A stretch of DNA of 15,806 nucleotides from JACMNW01 sp031402355 (GTDB lineage: Bacteria > Pseudomonadota > Alphaproteobacteria > Rhodobacterales > Rhodobacteraceae). Location of the stretch: positions 1-15,806 of the forward strand of contig JANNSG010000054.1 in the NCBI GenBank assembly GCA_031402355.1, read 5' to 3'. Positions within the stretch are counted from its first letter, which is position 1, and the number at the start of each line of letters is the position of its first letter. Shown here in pieces: positions 1 to 6,415 of this stretch. A program made the position numbers and the translations under genes. Below the pieces are notes generated by a model that was not told where the DNA came from, did no database searches, and worked only from the letters and a program-made list of their open reading frames with translations.

Positions 1-513
1 GTGCTCAACCTCGGCGTGCCGCACTCGGCGCGCTGGCAACTGCTGTGCCTTGTTGCGGCGGGATCGGCATTATTGACCCATGTCAGCTTTACGATGCTGC
101 CTGCGGGGGCAGAAAAGGACATGCTTGCACCCGCCATGGCGATGCCGCTGGTCACAGCAGTGCTGCAGGTCGGTTTCCTGTTTCTGGTGGTGGTCTGCAT
201 TGATCGGATTGGCCGTTGGCAGGGTGGCCACGGCACTTTCGCCGATGCGCTCTTGCTTGTCGGCTGGTTGCAGATAGTTCTGCTTTTCCTGCAGTTTGCC
301 CAGGTTCTGACGTTCCTGACCCTGCCCATACTGGCCGAGGCGCTGGGGGTGATTGGCATCGTGCTGGCGTTCTGGCTTTTGACGCAGTTCATTGTCGAAT
401 TGCATGGTTTCAAGTCAGCCTGGCGGGTGTTCTTTGCAATTCTTGCGGTGATATTTGGCCTGGCAATTCTATTGTCGATCGGTTGGTCAACTCTAATCGG
501 GGCAGGGGTCTAG
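1..513 (+). CDS. YIP1-family integral membrane protein (5' end outside window)
   Basis: The 170 visible residues form about five hydrophobic segments (roughly 10-33, 44-67, 83-106, 112-133 and 143-166) separated by short polar loops, as in the Yip1 domain. The family is known as a multipass membrane fold; its bacterial function is not established. The reading frame is open to the first base. The leading GTG is probably an internal valine, because bacterial YIP1 proteins usually have a short amphipathic N-terminus before the first membrane segment, and that is missing here. The stop codon is three bases from the sufS start, so the two are very likely co-transcribed. YIP1 genes inside suf operons are, as far as I recall, common in Rhodobacteraceae, which suggests but does not show a link to Fe-S assembly. 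Confidence 0.75.
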   Translation: MLNLGVPHSARWQLLCLVAAGSALLTHVSFTMLPAGAEKDMLAPAMAMPLVTAVLQVGFLFLVVVCIDRIGRWQGGHGTFADALLLVGWLQIVLLFLQFAQVLTFLTLPILAEALGVIGIVLAFWLLTQFIVELHGFKSAWRVFFAILAVIFGLAILLSIGWSTLIGAGV

Positions 514-516
514 CCG

Positions 517-1737
517 ATGTATGACATCACCCAGATCCGCAATTCGTTTCCGATCCTGTCGCGGCAGGTAAACGGCAAACCGTTGATCTATCTTGATAAC
601 GGTGCCTCGGCACAAAAACCGCAGGTAGTGATAGATGCGGTAAACCAGGCCTATTCCCACGAATATGCCAATGTTCACCGTGGCTTGCACTACCTTTCGA
701 ACCTAGCGACTGACAAGTACGAAGCCGCTCGCCACACGATTGCGCGCTTTTTGAATGCCCCGTCAGAGCAGACCATCGTGTTTACCACCGGCACGACCGA
801 AGCGATTAATTTGGTCTCTTACGCCTGGGCCGCACCCCGGTTCCAGGCCGGAGACGAGATCGTGCTGTCCATCATGGAGCATCATGCAAATATCGTGCCC
901 TGGCATTTTCTGCGTGAACGGATGGGGCTGGTCCTGAAATGGGTCGATGTCGATGCAAATGGCGATCTGGATCCGCAAGCGGTGCTGGATGCCATTGGTC
1001 CCACAACCCGGCTTGTCGCCGTGACCCACATGTCAAACGTGTTGGGAACGGTGGTCGACGTGGCCGCGATCTGCCACGGTGCCCGCGCCAAGGGGGTGCC
1101 GGTACTGGTCGATGGAAGCCAGGCGGCAGTTCATCTGCCCGTAAATGTCACCGAATTGGGTTGCGATTTCTATGCGATAACGGGACATAAGCTATATGGG
1201 CCAAGTGGTTCCGGTGCGATCTTCATTCACCCAGACCGAATGGCCGAGATGCGCCCCTTCCTGGGCGGGGGCGACATGATCCGCGAGGTTTCACGACATT
1301 CTGTGATCTATAACGACCCGCCGATGAAGTTTGAGGCAGGCACGCCGGGCATCGTGCAGCAAATTGGCCTCGGCGTTGCGCTGGACTACATGATGGGGCT
1401 GGGGATGGACAAGATCGCGGCCCACGAACGCTCGATCCGCGATTATGCCCGTGACAGACTGGCAGGGCTGAACTGGGTACAGGTTCAGGGGCATTCGGCC
1501 ACCAAAGGTGCTATTTTTTCGTTTACGCTGGATGGTGCTGCCCATGCGCATGACATATCCACCGTATTGGACAAGCGCGGTATTGCGGTGCGCGCGGGCA
1601 CGCATTGCGCCATGCCCTTGATGGACCATCTTGGCGTCGGGGCAACTTGCCGGGCGTCGTTTGGCCTTTATAACACCTGCGATGAGGTCGATAGCCTGAT
1701 TTCCGCTCTGGAACTGTGCCACGATCTGTTCAACTGA
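517..1737 (+). CDS. sufS: Cysteine desulfurase SufS (class II, PLP-dependent)
   Basis: SufS removes sulfur from L-cysteine as an enzyme persulfide, passed on for Fe-S cluster assembly on the SufBCD scaffold; it acts in the cytosol. The 406 residues match the usual family length (about 405-415). Visible motifs in order are LDNGASAQKP near residue 26, the TTGTTEAIN cofactor-binding turn near 90, EHHANIVPW at 121-129, DGSQ with Asp199 (pyridine nitrogen contact), GHKLYGPSG with Lys225 as the PLP Schiff-base lysine, and RAGTHCA with Cys364 as the persulfide-forming cysteine. The short segment around Cys364 and the HK-LYGPSG context indicate SufS rather than IscS. An AGGGG-like ribosome site lies just upstream, inside the end of the preceding YIP1 gene. 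sufBCD is expected upstream, outside the window. Confidence 0.96.
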   Translation: MYDITQIRNSFPILSRQVNGKPLIYLDNGASAQKPQVVIDAVNQAYSHEYANVHRGLHYLSNLATDKYEAARHTIARFLNAPSEQTIVFTTGTTEAINLVSYAWAAPRFQAGDEIVLSIMEHHANIVPWHFLRERMGLVLKWVDVDANGDLDPQAVLDAIGPTTRLVAVTHMSNVLGTVVDVAAICHGARAKGVPVLVDGSQAAVHLPVNVTELGCDFYAITGHKLYGPSGSGAIFIHPDRMAEMRPFLGGGDMIREVSRHSVIYNDPPMKFEAGTPGIVQQIGLGVALDYMMGLGMDKIAAHERSIRDYARDRLAGLNWVQVQGHSATKGAIFSFTLDGAAHAHDISTVLDKRGIAVRAGTHCAMPLMDHLGVGATCRASFGLYNTCDEVDSLISALELCHDLFN

Positions 1738-1743
1738 TTCTGG

Positions 1744-1772
1744 TTGCAGTGCTGCAGCCTTTGACTTATCTC
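1744..1772 (+). promoter_or_regulatory. Candidate promoter for tRNA-Arg
   Basis: TTGCAG at 1744-1749 and TATCTC at 1767-1772 are separated by 17 bases, and the predicted start of transcription falls two to three bases before the mature tRNA 5' end at 1782. The -10 match is moderate. The element lies in the short gap after sufS, so the tRNA may also be reached by read-through from the suf operon. Confidence 0.4.
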
Positions 1773-1781
1773 AGCGCCAAG

Positions 1782-1858
1782 GCACCCATAGCTCAGCTGG
1801 ATAGAGCGCTGCCCTCCGAAGGCAGAGGTCACAAGTTCGAATCTTGTTGGGTGCACCA
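1782..1858 (+). tRNA. tRNA-Arg (anticodon CCG)
   Basis: A complete 77-base cloverleaf can be folded by hand. The acceptor arm GCACCCA pairs with TGGGTGC. The D stem is GCTC/GAGC. The anticodon stem CTGCC/GGCAG holds the loop CTCCGAA, giving anticodon CCG. The variable loop has five bases, the T stem is ACAAG/CTTGT with a TTCGAAT loop, and the CCA end is encoded. It reads CGG arginine codons. The gene sits 44 bases after the sufS stop and is followed by a GC-rich hairpin. I saw no repeat of its 3' end elsewhere in the window, so there is no sign of an element integrated here. Confidence 0.97.
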
Positions 1859-1881
1859 AACTCGTTCATTGACAGGTAAAA

Positions 1882-1908
1882 GCCCGCGGGCAGGGTGTGC
1901 CGGCGGGC
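1882..1908 (+). terminator. Candidate rho-independent terminator after tRNA-Arg
   Basis: The arms GCCCGC (1882-1887) and GCGGGC (1903-1908) pair, with an inner GGC/GCC extension and a seven-base loop. The following CTTGATTT is only moderately T-rich, so efficiency is uncertain. The position 24 bases after the tRNA fits. Confidence 0.6.
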
Positions 1909-1928
1909 CTTGATTTCCTGTACCACGG

Positions 1929-2018
1929 TAAAATCGCATCGCCGATTTTAGGCATCATGGCAAAATTGGGGTCGCTCCGCTCGGATTTTGTGCCTCTGGC
2001 GTTAACACTTGTGTCAAC
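1929..2018. repeat. Two inverted repeats in a noncoding stretch
   Basis: The arms TAAAATCG (1929-1936) and CGATTTTA (1943-1950) are perfect complements around a six-base loop. GTTAACAC (2001-2008) and GTGTCAAC (2011-2018) form a second dyad with one mismatch. Between the tRNA terminator and the small gene at 2084 I see no open frame with a ribosome site. The dyads could be operator sites, transcript ends or structured RNA. Confidence 0.45.
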
Positions 2019-2038
2019 AAAGTGCCGCCGGTTTAATC

Positions 2039-2071
2039 GGGTGTTCTGCCCTGTTAAAAGGCCAAACACCC
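2039..2071 (-). terminator. Candidate terminator hairpin of the 53-residue gene
   Basis: The arms GGGTGTT (2039-2045) and AACACCC (2065-2071) pair perfectly around a 19-base interior that can form a short inner GCC/GGC stem. It starts 13 bases beyond the stop of the minus-strand small gene. No T-run follows on the minus strand, so the terminator role is tentative. Confidence 0.4.
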
Positions 2072-2083
2072 AATTGGTTGGCA

Positions 2084-2245
2084 TCAGCGGGCGCGGGTGG
2101 ATTTGAAGAGTGCAGCACTTCCACCAGAGGCGTTGGCCCAGTTGGATTCCGCTATCATACGGAAAGTGTTGCCAGATTTACGTTGTACCAGGCCTGCCAG
2201 TGCGACGTGGCGGCCTTCGCGTGCTTTGTTCAAAAGATTGTCCAT
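2084..2245 (-). CDS. Small basic hypothetical protein, 53 residues
   Basis: I do not recognise this protein. The minus strand carries an ATG at 2245, then 53 sense codons and TGA. It begins MDNLLNKAREGRHVALAGLV and ends in LFKSTRAR. The support is indirect but consistent. An AAAGGGAA ribosome-binding stretch lies about ten bases upstream of the ATG. Codons use third-position G/C at about 58%, not unlike other genes here. A stable hairpin follows the stop, and a strong dyad symmetry lies 57-73 bases upstream of the start. The product is soluble, lacks cysteine, is rich in Arg, Lys, Ala and Ser, and has a net positive charge, so nucleic-acid or ribosome contact is conceivable but unproven. A chance open frame of this length cannot be excluded. 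Confidence 0.55.
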   Translation of the reverse strand: MDNLLNKAREGRHVALAGLVQRKSGNTFRMIAESNWANASGGSAALFKSTRAR

Positions 2246-2281
2246 GGTGGTTGTTCCCTTTGTTTGATTGAGGTTTTTTTA

Positions 2282-2300
2282 GGGTACCATTTACTTACCC
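2282..2300. repeat. Short inverted repeat upstream of the small gene
   Basis: The arms GGGTA (2282-2286) and TACCC (2296-2300) flank nine bases. The repeat is directly adjacent to a stronger dyad at 2302-2318, and both lie in the likely promoter or leader of the 53-residue gene. Confidence 0.35.
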
Positions 2301-2301
2301 T

Positions 2302-2318
2302 TGCAACTTACGGTTGCA
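2302..2318. promoter_or_regulatory. Candidate operator: 17-base dyad
   Basis: TGCAAC (2302-2307) and GTTGCA (2313-2318) are perfect inverted arms around TTACG. It lies 57-73 bases upstream of the minus-strand ATG at 2245, a good place for a regulator-binding site. A TTGACA-like hexamer lies further upstream on the minus strand (2339 to 2334), but I cannot place a convincing -10 at the right distance. I do not recognise the operator family. Confidence 0.4.
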
Positions 2319-2345
2319 TACGGGGCGCGATCATGTCAAATCTTG

Positions 2346-2772
2346 GGTATTTTTAAGGCTCAGACCATTTTAGAGGTATTTCCACGGCCTCTATCTGACG
2401 ATTGCGTGTTTTAATTAGGGCGCTCGGAAACAATCCTTCCAATTAATGCTTAATATCAGCAACAATCACGGAACCGGGAGCAGAGAATCAGCAAGCGACA
2501 GGTCTACTGGCCGGTTGATACCGAGAGAACGGTTAAGAAATGATTTCGGGCACGATCGTTCGATCGCCATTGCCAGCCAAGGGTTGCGACAGGAATTGCC
2601 TGACGAGCAACATGAGGATTGGCCATGTTCAGTTCAGGATGCGTAGGGCGGTCCATGCTCTGGTTCTGGGATGACAAGATCATCGGCAGGGAAGTGGTAT
2701 TGCCAATTGCCTTGCTGCAATTGAAGGTGGCAGCAGCATTTATCGCATAATCAATATTATGTAATATCAATA
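2346..2772. other. 427-base stretch without a convincing gene
   Basis: Open frames exist on both strands (plus 2446-2646 and minus 2504-2770), but neither start has a ribosome site, they overlap each other, and I recognise no family in either. The composition is intermediate, with AT-rich ends. It may be a decayed gene or the remnant of an inserted element; I see no terminal repeats or transposase motif. Confidence 0.4.
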
Positions 2773-2800
2773 GCGCGCCTGATGGTCAACATCGGCGCGC
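2773..2800 (-). terminator. Terminator of the exported-protein gene
   Basis: GCGCGCC (2773-2779) pairs with GGCGCGC (2794-2800), and the stem continues as GATG/CATC after a one-base bulge with a GTCAA loop. It lies 15 bases beyond the minus-strand stop at 2815. The minus strand then reads TATTGATATT, which is AT-rich but not a clean T-run. Confidence 0.6.
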
Positions 2801-2814
2801 CGGTCTTGGACGGT

Positions 2815-3255
2815 TCAATCTGTAACTCTGACCGGCCCCATAGACACTTTCAGCTTTGCACTCGCATAGCTTTTGTCCCAGGCAGTCTTTGTAACAGAAC
2901 AACGCGCGACACCCCCTCTTGCTTCTTCGGCATTGGGATAGCGTTTGAACAGTCTCGAATTCACTTGCAATGTCCTACCGCCGACTGCGTATTTGATCTT
3001 GTCAGTGAACTTGGCTTCAATCACCTTGGTTGTGTTGGAAACTGTCTTTTCAAACCAGACGAGGCCGCAAACAGCGACTTTGCCGCCAATTTCGCGCAGC
3101 CCGGCCACCACCACAACCGTGCCAGTAGAAGTCACGCTATAGCTGACCCCTTCAAAATCATTGGCTGGCTTGACTTCCGGAACACCCGCATTTCCCGCGC
3201 TTGAGCTTAATATCACTGATACCGCAATTGCAGCGGCCAAACCCAAGTGTTTCAT
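2815..3255 (-). CDS. Predicted exported small protein, 146 residues
   Basis: I do not recognise a named family. The N-terminus MKHLGLAAAIAVSVILSSSA is a typical Sec signal peptide: a positive start, a hydrophobic core, and probable cleavage after Ala23 (GNA before GVPE). The mature part is about 120 residues, rich in beta-forming Val and Thr, with one Cys at 63 and one at 119 that could form a disulfide in the periplasm. There is no lipobox and no membrane segment after the signal. An AAAAGGCG ribosome site is well placed before the ATG. A candidate promoter lies at 3276-3305 and a strong hairpin follows the stop, so this is probably a single-gene unit facing away from rpe. The role is unknown. 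Confidence 0.7.
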   Translation of the reverse strand: MKHLGLAAAIAVSVILSSSAGNAGVPEVKPANDFEGVSYSVTSTGTVVVVAGLREIGGKVAVCGLVWFEKTVSNTTKVIEAKFTDKIKYAVGGRTLQVNSRLFKRYPNAEEARGGVARCSVTKTAWDKSYASAKLKVSMGPVRVTD

Positions 3256-3275
3256 GGAACGCCTTTTCGTAAATT

Positions 3276-3305
3276 ACTATACCGAAGCATATTGACTGAG
3301 GTGAA
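3276..3305 (-). promoter_or_regulatory. Candidate promoter of the exported-protein gene
   Basis: On the minus strand TTCACC (3305-3300) is followed after 18 bases by TATAGT (3281-3276). The -10 is close to consensus, the -35 is weaker. The start codon is at 3255, which gives a leader of roughly 15 bases. Confidence 0.35.
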
Positions 3306-3430
3306 GTTCGTGTAAAGGCCTTTCCCAAATTGAAGTAGCAATCTTCTTTACAATGCCCTGATTGTTGCAACGACCGAAACATCACTTTACATGTCGTCGG
3401 CAACCGATATCAGTTTGACGAAAGCGCAAA

Positions 3431-4117
3431 ATGCCCCCGTGCAAGCCCCTGTTGATAGCTCCGTCGATTCTGTCGGCTGATTTTGCAAATTTCGGCGCTG
3501 AATGCCGCGCAGTCGAAGATCAGGGCGCAGACTGGGTACATGTCGATGTGATGGACGGGCATTTTGTACCCAATATCACCTTCGGCCCTGCTACCTGTGC
3601 CGCCATTCGCCCGCATATTCGTGGACTCATGGATTTGCATCTGATGATCGCGCCTGTCGATCCCTACATTGCTGCATTCGCTGCTGCCGGTGCGGATATC
3701 ATCACCGCCCATATCGAAGCCGGTCCGCATATTCACAGAACTCTGCAAGCCATTCGTAATACAGGGAAAAAGGCTGGCTTGGCGCTTAACCCCGGCACCG
3801 GGATTGAGGCCGTTGCGCAGCTTCTGGATATGGTGGATCTGATCTGTGTCATGACGGTCAATCCCGGTTTTGGCGGACAAAGCTTCATCCACGGCCAAAT
3901 CGACAAGATCCGGGCTCTGCGTCGGATGGTTGGCGACCGGCCGATCCATATCCAGATCGACGGCGGTGTAACGCCGGAGACCGCGCCTTTGGTGGTCGCC
4001 GCTGGTGCCGATGTGCTGGTCGCAGGCTCAGCCGTGTTCAAAGGCGGGTCCGTCTCCGATCCGGCGCCATACGGGGCCAACATCCGCGCCATTCGGGCGG
4101 CCGCCGCAAAGCCCTGA
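3431..4117 (+). CDS. rpe: Ribulose-phosphate 3-epimerase
   Basis: Rpe interconverts D-ribulose 5-phosphate and D-xylulose 5-phosphate in the pentose phosphate and Calvin pathways, in the cytosol. The 228 residues match the family length and the TIM-barrel motif order. APSILSADFA is at 10-19. VHVDVMDGHFVPNITFGP follows, with metal ligands His37 and Asp39. DLHLMI carries metal ligand His70. Then come HIEAG at 94-98, GLALNPGT near 116, the phosphate-binding loop VNPGFGGQ at 143-150, IDGGV with metal ligand Asp177, and VAGSAVF near 197. The ribosome site before the ATG is weak (GACGAAAG). A stem-loop with arms GTTGC and GCAAC lies in the leader just upstream. The luxR gene begins 220 bases downstream, too far to assume one operon. 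Confidence 0.95.
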   Translation: MPPCKPLLIAPSILSADFANFGAECRAVEDQGADWVHVDVMDGHFVPNITFGPATCAAIRPHIRGLMDLHLMIAPVDPYIAAFAAAGADIITAHIEAGPHIHRTLQAIRNTGKKAGLALNPGTGIEAVAQLLDMVDLICVMTVNPGFGGQSFIHGQIDKIRALRRMVGDRPIHIQIDGGVTPETAPLVVAAGADVLVAGSAVFKGGSVSDPAPYGANIRAIRAAAAKP

Positions 4118-4337
4118 CAGGCCCCCTGCCCTCGCAACGATTGACTCGCCGAAAAAATCCATCGCGGCACGCCACAGCCAAAGGTCAGCGTCATTGGTAC
4201 GTCAATCGTATCTTCTCGACCCGCAGGTTGATTCGGGTAATATGGACAGAAGGGATGCGGCGCTAAGGCCGGGCGGTTTGTGCAGAATTTGCTGGGCACG
4301 ATTGCCGGTTTGAATTTATTTTGAAAGGAATGCTGGT

Positions 4338-5135
4338 GTGTCGGGTGTTCTGACGCTTCTTGGGCGTATTGCGGCTGCGGCTACGGTCGAAGAGATTTGG
4401 GACCTTTCGGTTTCGCATCTTGCCCCGATGGGTTTCGGGCGGCTGAATTACGGCTTCACCCGGTTTCGCCATGATCGGTCGATCGGCGACCCGGATGATG
4501 TTCTGTTTCTGACAACCGGAAGTGCAGATTATGCGCAGCGCTATTTTCGAGGCGGCTTATATGCCCGGACCCCGGTTTATCGTTGGGTGACCAGGAATGT
4601 GGGCTGTTGCACCTGGCGTTGGGTGCAAGAGGCGTATGAGTCCGGCAATCTTCCCGCCGACGAAATGGCCGCGGTCAAGGTGAACCAGTCGCTTGGGGTC
4701 GTGGCCGGCCTGTCGATCAGTTTTCCTGAAACCTCGTCGCGTTCCAAAGGGGCACTTGGCATGATCGCCGACGCGGGCCTTGGCCATGACGATGTGGATG
4801 CCATCTGGGCCGCCCGCAGTGAAGAGATCATGGCTGTCGCCAACATGATGCATCTGAAAATTTCGCAATTGCCGATGCCGACACGGCGGCGTCCGTTGAC
4901 GGGCCGTCAACGTGAGGCGCTGGAATGGGTGGCTGATGGCAAGACCGCGCAGGATATCGCGTTTCTTATGGGCGTATCCCCGGCGATGATCGAAAAGCAT
5001 CTGCGTCTTGCCCGTGATGCGCTGGATGTTGAAACCACAGCCCAGGCTGTGGCTAAGGGTGCCATGCTGAACATGATTTTCCAAGGCGGCGTGCGCGTCG
5101 CCGCCACACCGATTCTGGCGCAGGTATCAAGGTAA
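4338..5135 (+). CDS. LuxR-type transcriptional regulator with autoinducer-binding-like domain
   Basis: The 265 residues have the two-domain layout of quorum-sensing LuxR proteins: an N-terminal ligand-binding-like domain (about 15-165) and a C-terminal LuxR helix-turn-helix (about 186-248, LTGRQREALEW through the recognition helix SPAMIEKHL to AVAKGAM). Using TraR numbering, the acyl-homoserine-lactone contacts map by spacing as Trp57 to Tyr65, Tyr61 to Tyr69, Asp70 to Thr78, Pro71 to Pro79 and Trp85 to Trp93. The aspartate that normally binds the ligand amide is therefore missing. No luxI-type synthase is visible, so this is an orphan ('solo') regulator in this window. The GTG start is chosen because AAAGGA lies eight bases upstream. 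Target genes are unknown; a lux-box-like dyad lies just after the stop. Confidence 0.88.
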   Translation: MSGVLTLLGRIAAAATVEEIWDLSVSHLAPMGFGRLNYGFTRFRHDRSIGDPDDVLFLTTGSADYAQRYFRGGLYARTPVYRWVTRNVGCCTWRWVQEAYESGNLPADEMAAVKVNQSLGVVAGLSISFPETSSRSKGALGMIADAGLGHDDVDAIWAARSEEIMAVANMMHLKISQLPMPTRRRPLTGRQREALEWVADGKTAQDIAFLMGVSPAMIEKHLRLARDALDVETTAQAVAKGAMLNMIFQGGVRVAATPILAQVSR

Positions 5136-5383
5136 GGATTCCCTGACTTACGTTAGGTCACATAGCGATGCAGATTGATTTTGTTCCGTGAGTGGTGGCG
5201 TTTTTGCCAAGGAACAGCAGGCCGGGTGGTTTCGCAATTTCGAAATTGTCCCGCCTGCACCTTCGGCGCCGGTCAGCTCCCTGCCGGTATCGTCTGCGAC
5301 CTGGCTTAAGGTTTATTATGCCTGATGCCGCAACTGTTTTGCCCGCCGCCCCATCCCCAACGGCAAACTGCGGGCAAATTAAA
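5136..5383. other. Hairpin-rich intergenic region between luxR and tsf
   Basis: No gene is supported here, but four dyads are packed into about 240 bases. CCTGAC/GTTAGG is at 5142-5157 with one mismatch. GTTCC/GGAAC is at about 5185-5215 and encloses TGGC/GCCA. GCAGGC/GCCTGC is at 5217-5258, with GGG/CCC inside and a 14-base palindrome (5235-5248) at its centre. TTTGCCCGC/GCGGGCAAA is at 5338-5378. Convergent transcription explains terminators, but not this number of structures. A small RNA or a structured luxR 3' end are possibilities. Confidence 0.5.
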
Positions 5384-5412
5384 AACGGTGCAGCCCTGGG
5401 GGCTGCACCGTT
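5377..5412 (-). terminator. Rho-independent terminator of the rpsB-tsf operon
   Basis: AACGGTGCAGCC (5384-5395) pairs perfectly with GGCTGCACCGTT (5401-5412) around a five-base loop. On the minus strand it is followed by TTTTTAATTT. It starts 25 bases after the tsf stop. Confidence 0.93.
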
Positions 5413-5436
5413 CATATCATCCCAAATCTGGCGAGA

Positions 5437-6336
5437 TCAGGCCTTGGTGTGCATCTTCGCCACTTCGGCCGCGAAATCTTCTTTTTCTTTCTCGATGCCT
5501 TCGCCAACCGCCATGCGCACAAAGCCCACAACCGTAACACCCGCCGCCGCCGCCGCATCGGCCACGGTGATATCGGGGTTCATGACGAAAGCCTGCCCCA
5601 TCAGCGTGTTTTCCGACAAGAACCGCTTCATTCGCCCCGGAATGATGTTGTTCTGCACAACTGCATCGGGTTTTGGCTTGGTCGATGCCGCGTTTTCTTC
5701 CATCGCTTTTTGCGTCTGCACGGTCAATTCACGCGCCAGAACCGCCGGATCAAGATCGGCTTCGGACAGCGCAAGCGGATTGGTCGCCGCTACATGCATC
5801 GCAATCTGCTTGGCAATCCCGTTATCAGTGCCGTTCACCGCCACCAAAACACCGATCTTGCCCATGCCATCGGCCGCCGCGTTATGCACATAGGATGCGA
5901 CGAAATCACCAGAAACCGACGCCATCCGGCGCAGCGACATGTTTTCGCCAATCCGCGCCACCGCTTCGGTCAACGTCAGCTCAACCGTCTTGCCGCCCAA
6001 ATCCGCCGCCCGAAGCGCCTCGGTATCCGCCGCACCTAGTGCAACCTTGGTAAAACTGGCAACAAGCGCCTGAAATTCCGCATTCTTCGCCACAAAGTCA
6101 GTCTCGGAATTCACCTCAACCGTAACACCGCGCCCGCCAGAAACCGCAACCCCAACAAGCCCCTCAGCCGCCACCCGGTCCGCCTTCTTCGCGGCCTTGG
6201 CCAAGCCTTTGGTGCGCAGCCAATCTACCGCCGCTTCCATATCGCCATCGGTTTCCACCAGGGCTTTCTTCGCATCCATCATGCCTGCGCCAGTAGATTC
6301 GCGCAGTTCTTTCACCATCTGAGCGGTGACGGCCAT
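5437..6336 (-). CDS. tsf: Translation elongation factor Ts
   Basis: EF-Ts is the guanine nucleotide exchange factor that recycles EF-Tu-GDP during protein synthesis. The 299 residues show the N-terminal UBA-like module (TAQMVKELRESTGAGMMDAKKAL, about 4-26), the EF-Tu contact motif TDFV at 79-82, two core subdomains, and a C-terminal module ending FAAEVAKM. I place the start at the ATG at 6336: AGGAG lies seven bases upstream and this gives the family-typical MAVTAQMVKELR. A reading frame opening at the upstream TTG would consume that ribosome site. It is second in the operon after rpsB, 79 bases downstream, with a strong hairpin in the gap, and it ends at a textbook terminator. Confidence 0.97.
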   Translation of the reverse strand: MAVTAQMVKELRESTGAGMMDAKKALVETDGDMEAAVDWLRTKGLAKAAKKADRVAAEGLVGVAVSGGRGVTVEVNSETDFVAKNAEFQALVASFTKVALGAADTEALRAADLGGKTVELTLTEAVARIGENMSLRRMASVSGDFVASYVHNAAADGMGKIGVLVAVNGTDNGIAKQIAMHVAATNPLALSEADLDPAVLARELTVQTQKAMEENAASTKPKPDAVVQNNIIPGRMKRFLSENTLMGQAFVMNPDITVADAAAAAGVTVVGFVRMAVGEGIEKEKEDFAAEVAKMHTKA

Positions 6337-6367
6337 AGCGGCTCTCCTCAATATAAAACGGGAATAT

Positions 6368-6392
6368 CCCGGCAGGGCCTAACCCCGCCGGG
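6368..6392 (-). promoter_or_regulatory. Intergenic hairpin / possible attenuator between rpsB and tsf
   Basis: CCCGGC (6368-6373) pairs with GCCGGG (6387-6392), with further CCC/GGG pairing inside. On the minus strand it is followed by a second small stem (CGGGA TAT TCCCG) and TTTTATATT, just before the tsf ribosome site. This fits partial termination or RNA processing that sets the rpsB to tsf ratio. The function is inferred. Confidence 0.5.
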
Positions 6393-6415
6393 TAACAGTC
6401 TCACGAAGCCCGATC

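Noticed and set aside
1782..1858. tRNA-Arg as an integration site for a mobile element
   Set aside because: No repeat of the tRNA 3' end and no integrase were found downstream in the window.
2446..2770. Open frames on both strands (66 residues plus, 88 residues minus)
   Set aside because: They overlap, have no ribosome sites, and show no recognisable motif; kept only as an unexplained tract.
5158..5415. 85-residue minus-strand frame between luxR and tsf
   Set aside because: It runs through the tsf terminator hairpin and has an arginine-rich, low-complexity sequence typical of spurious frames.
5449..6053. Long plus-strand frames opposite tsf (and similar ones opposite rpsB, mmuM and alaS)
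   Set aside because: Antisense shadows of high-GC genes, rich in Arg, His and Pro, with no motif.
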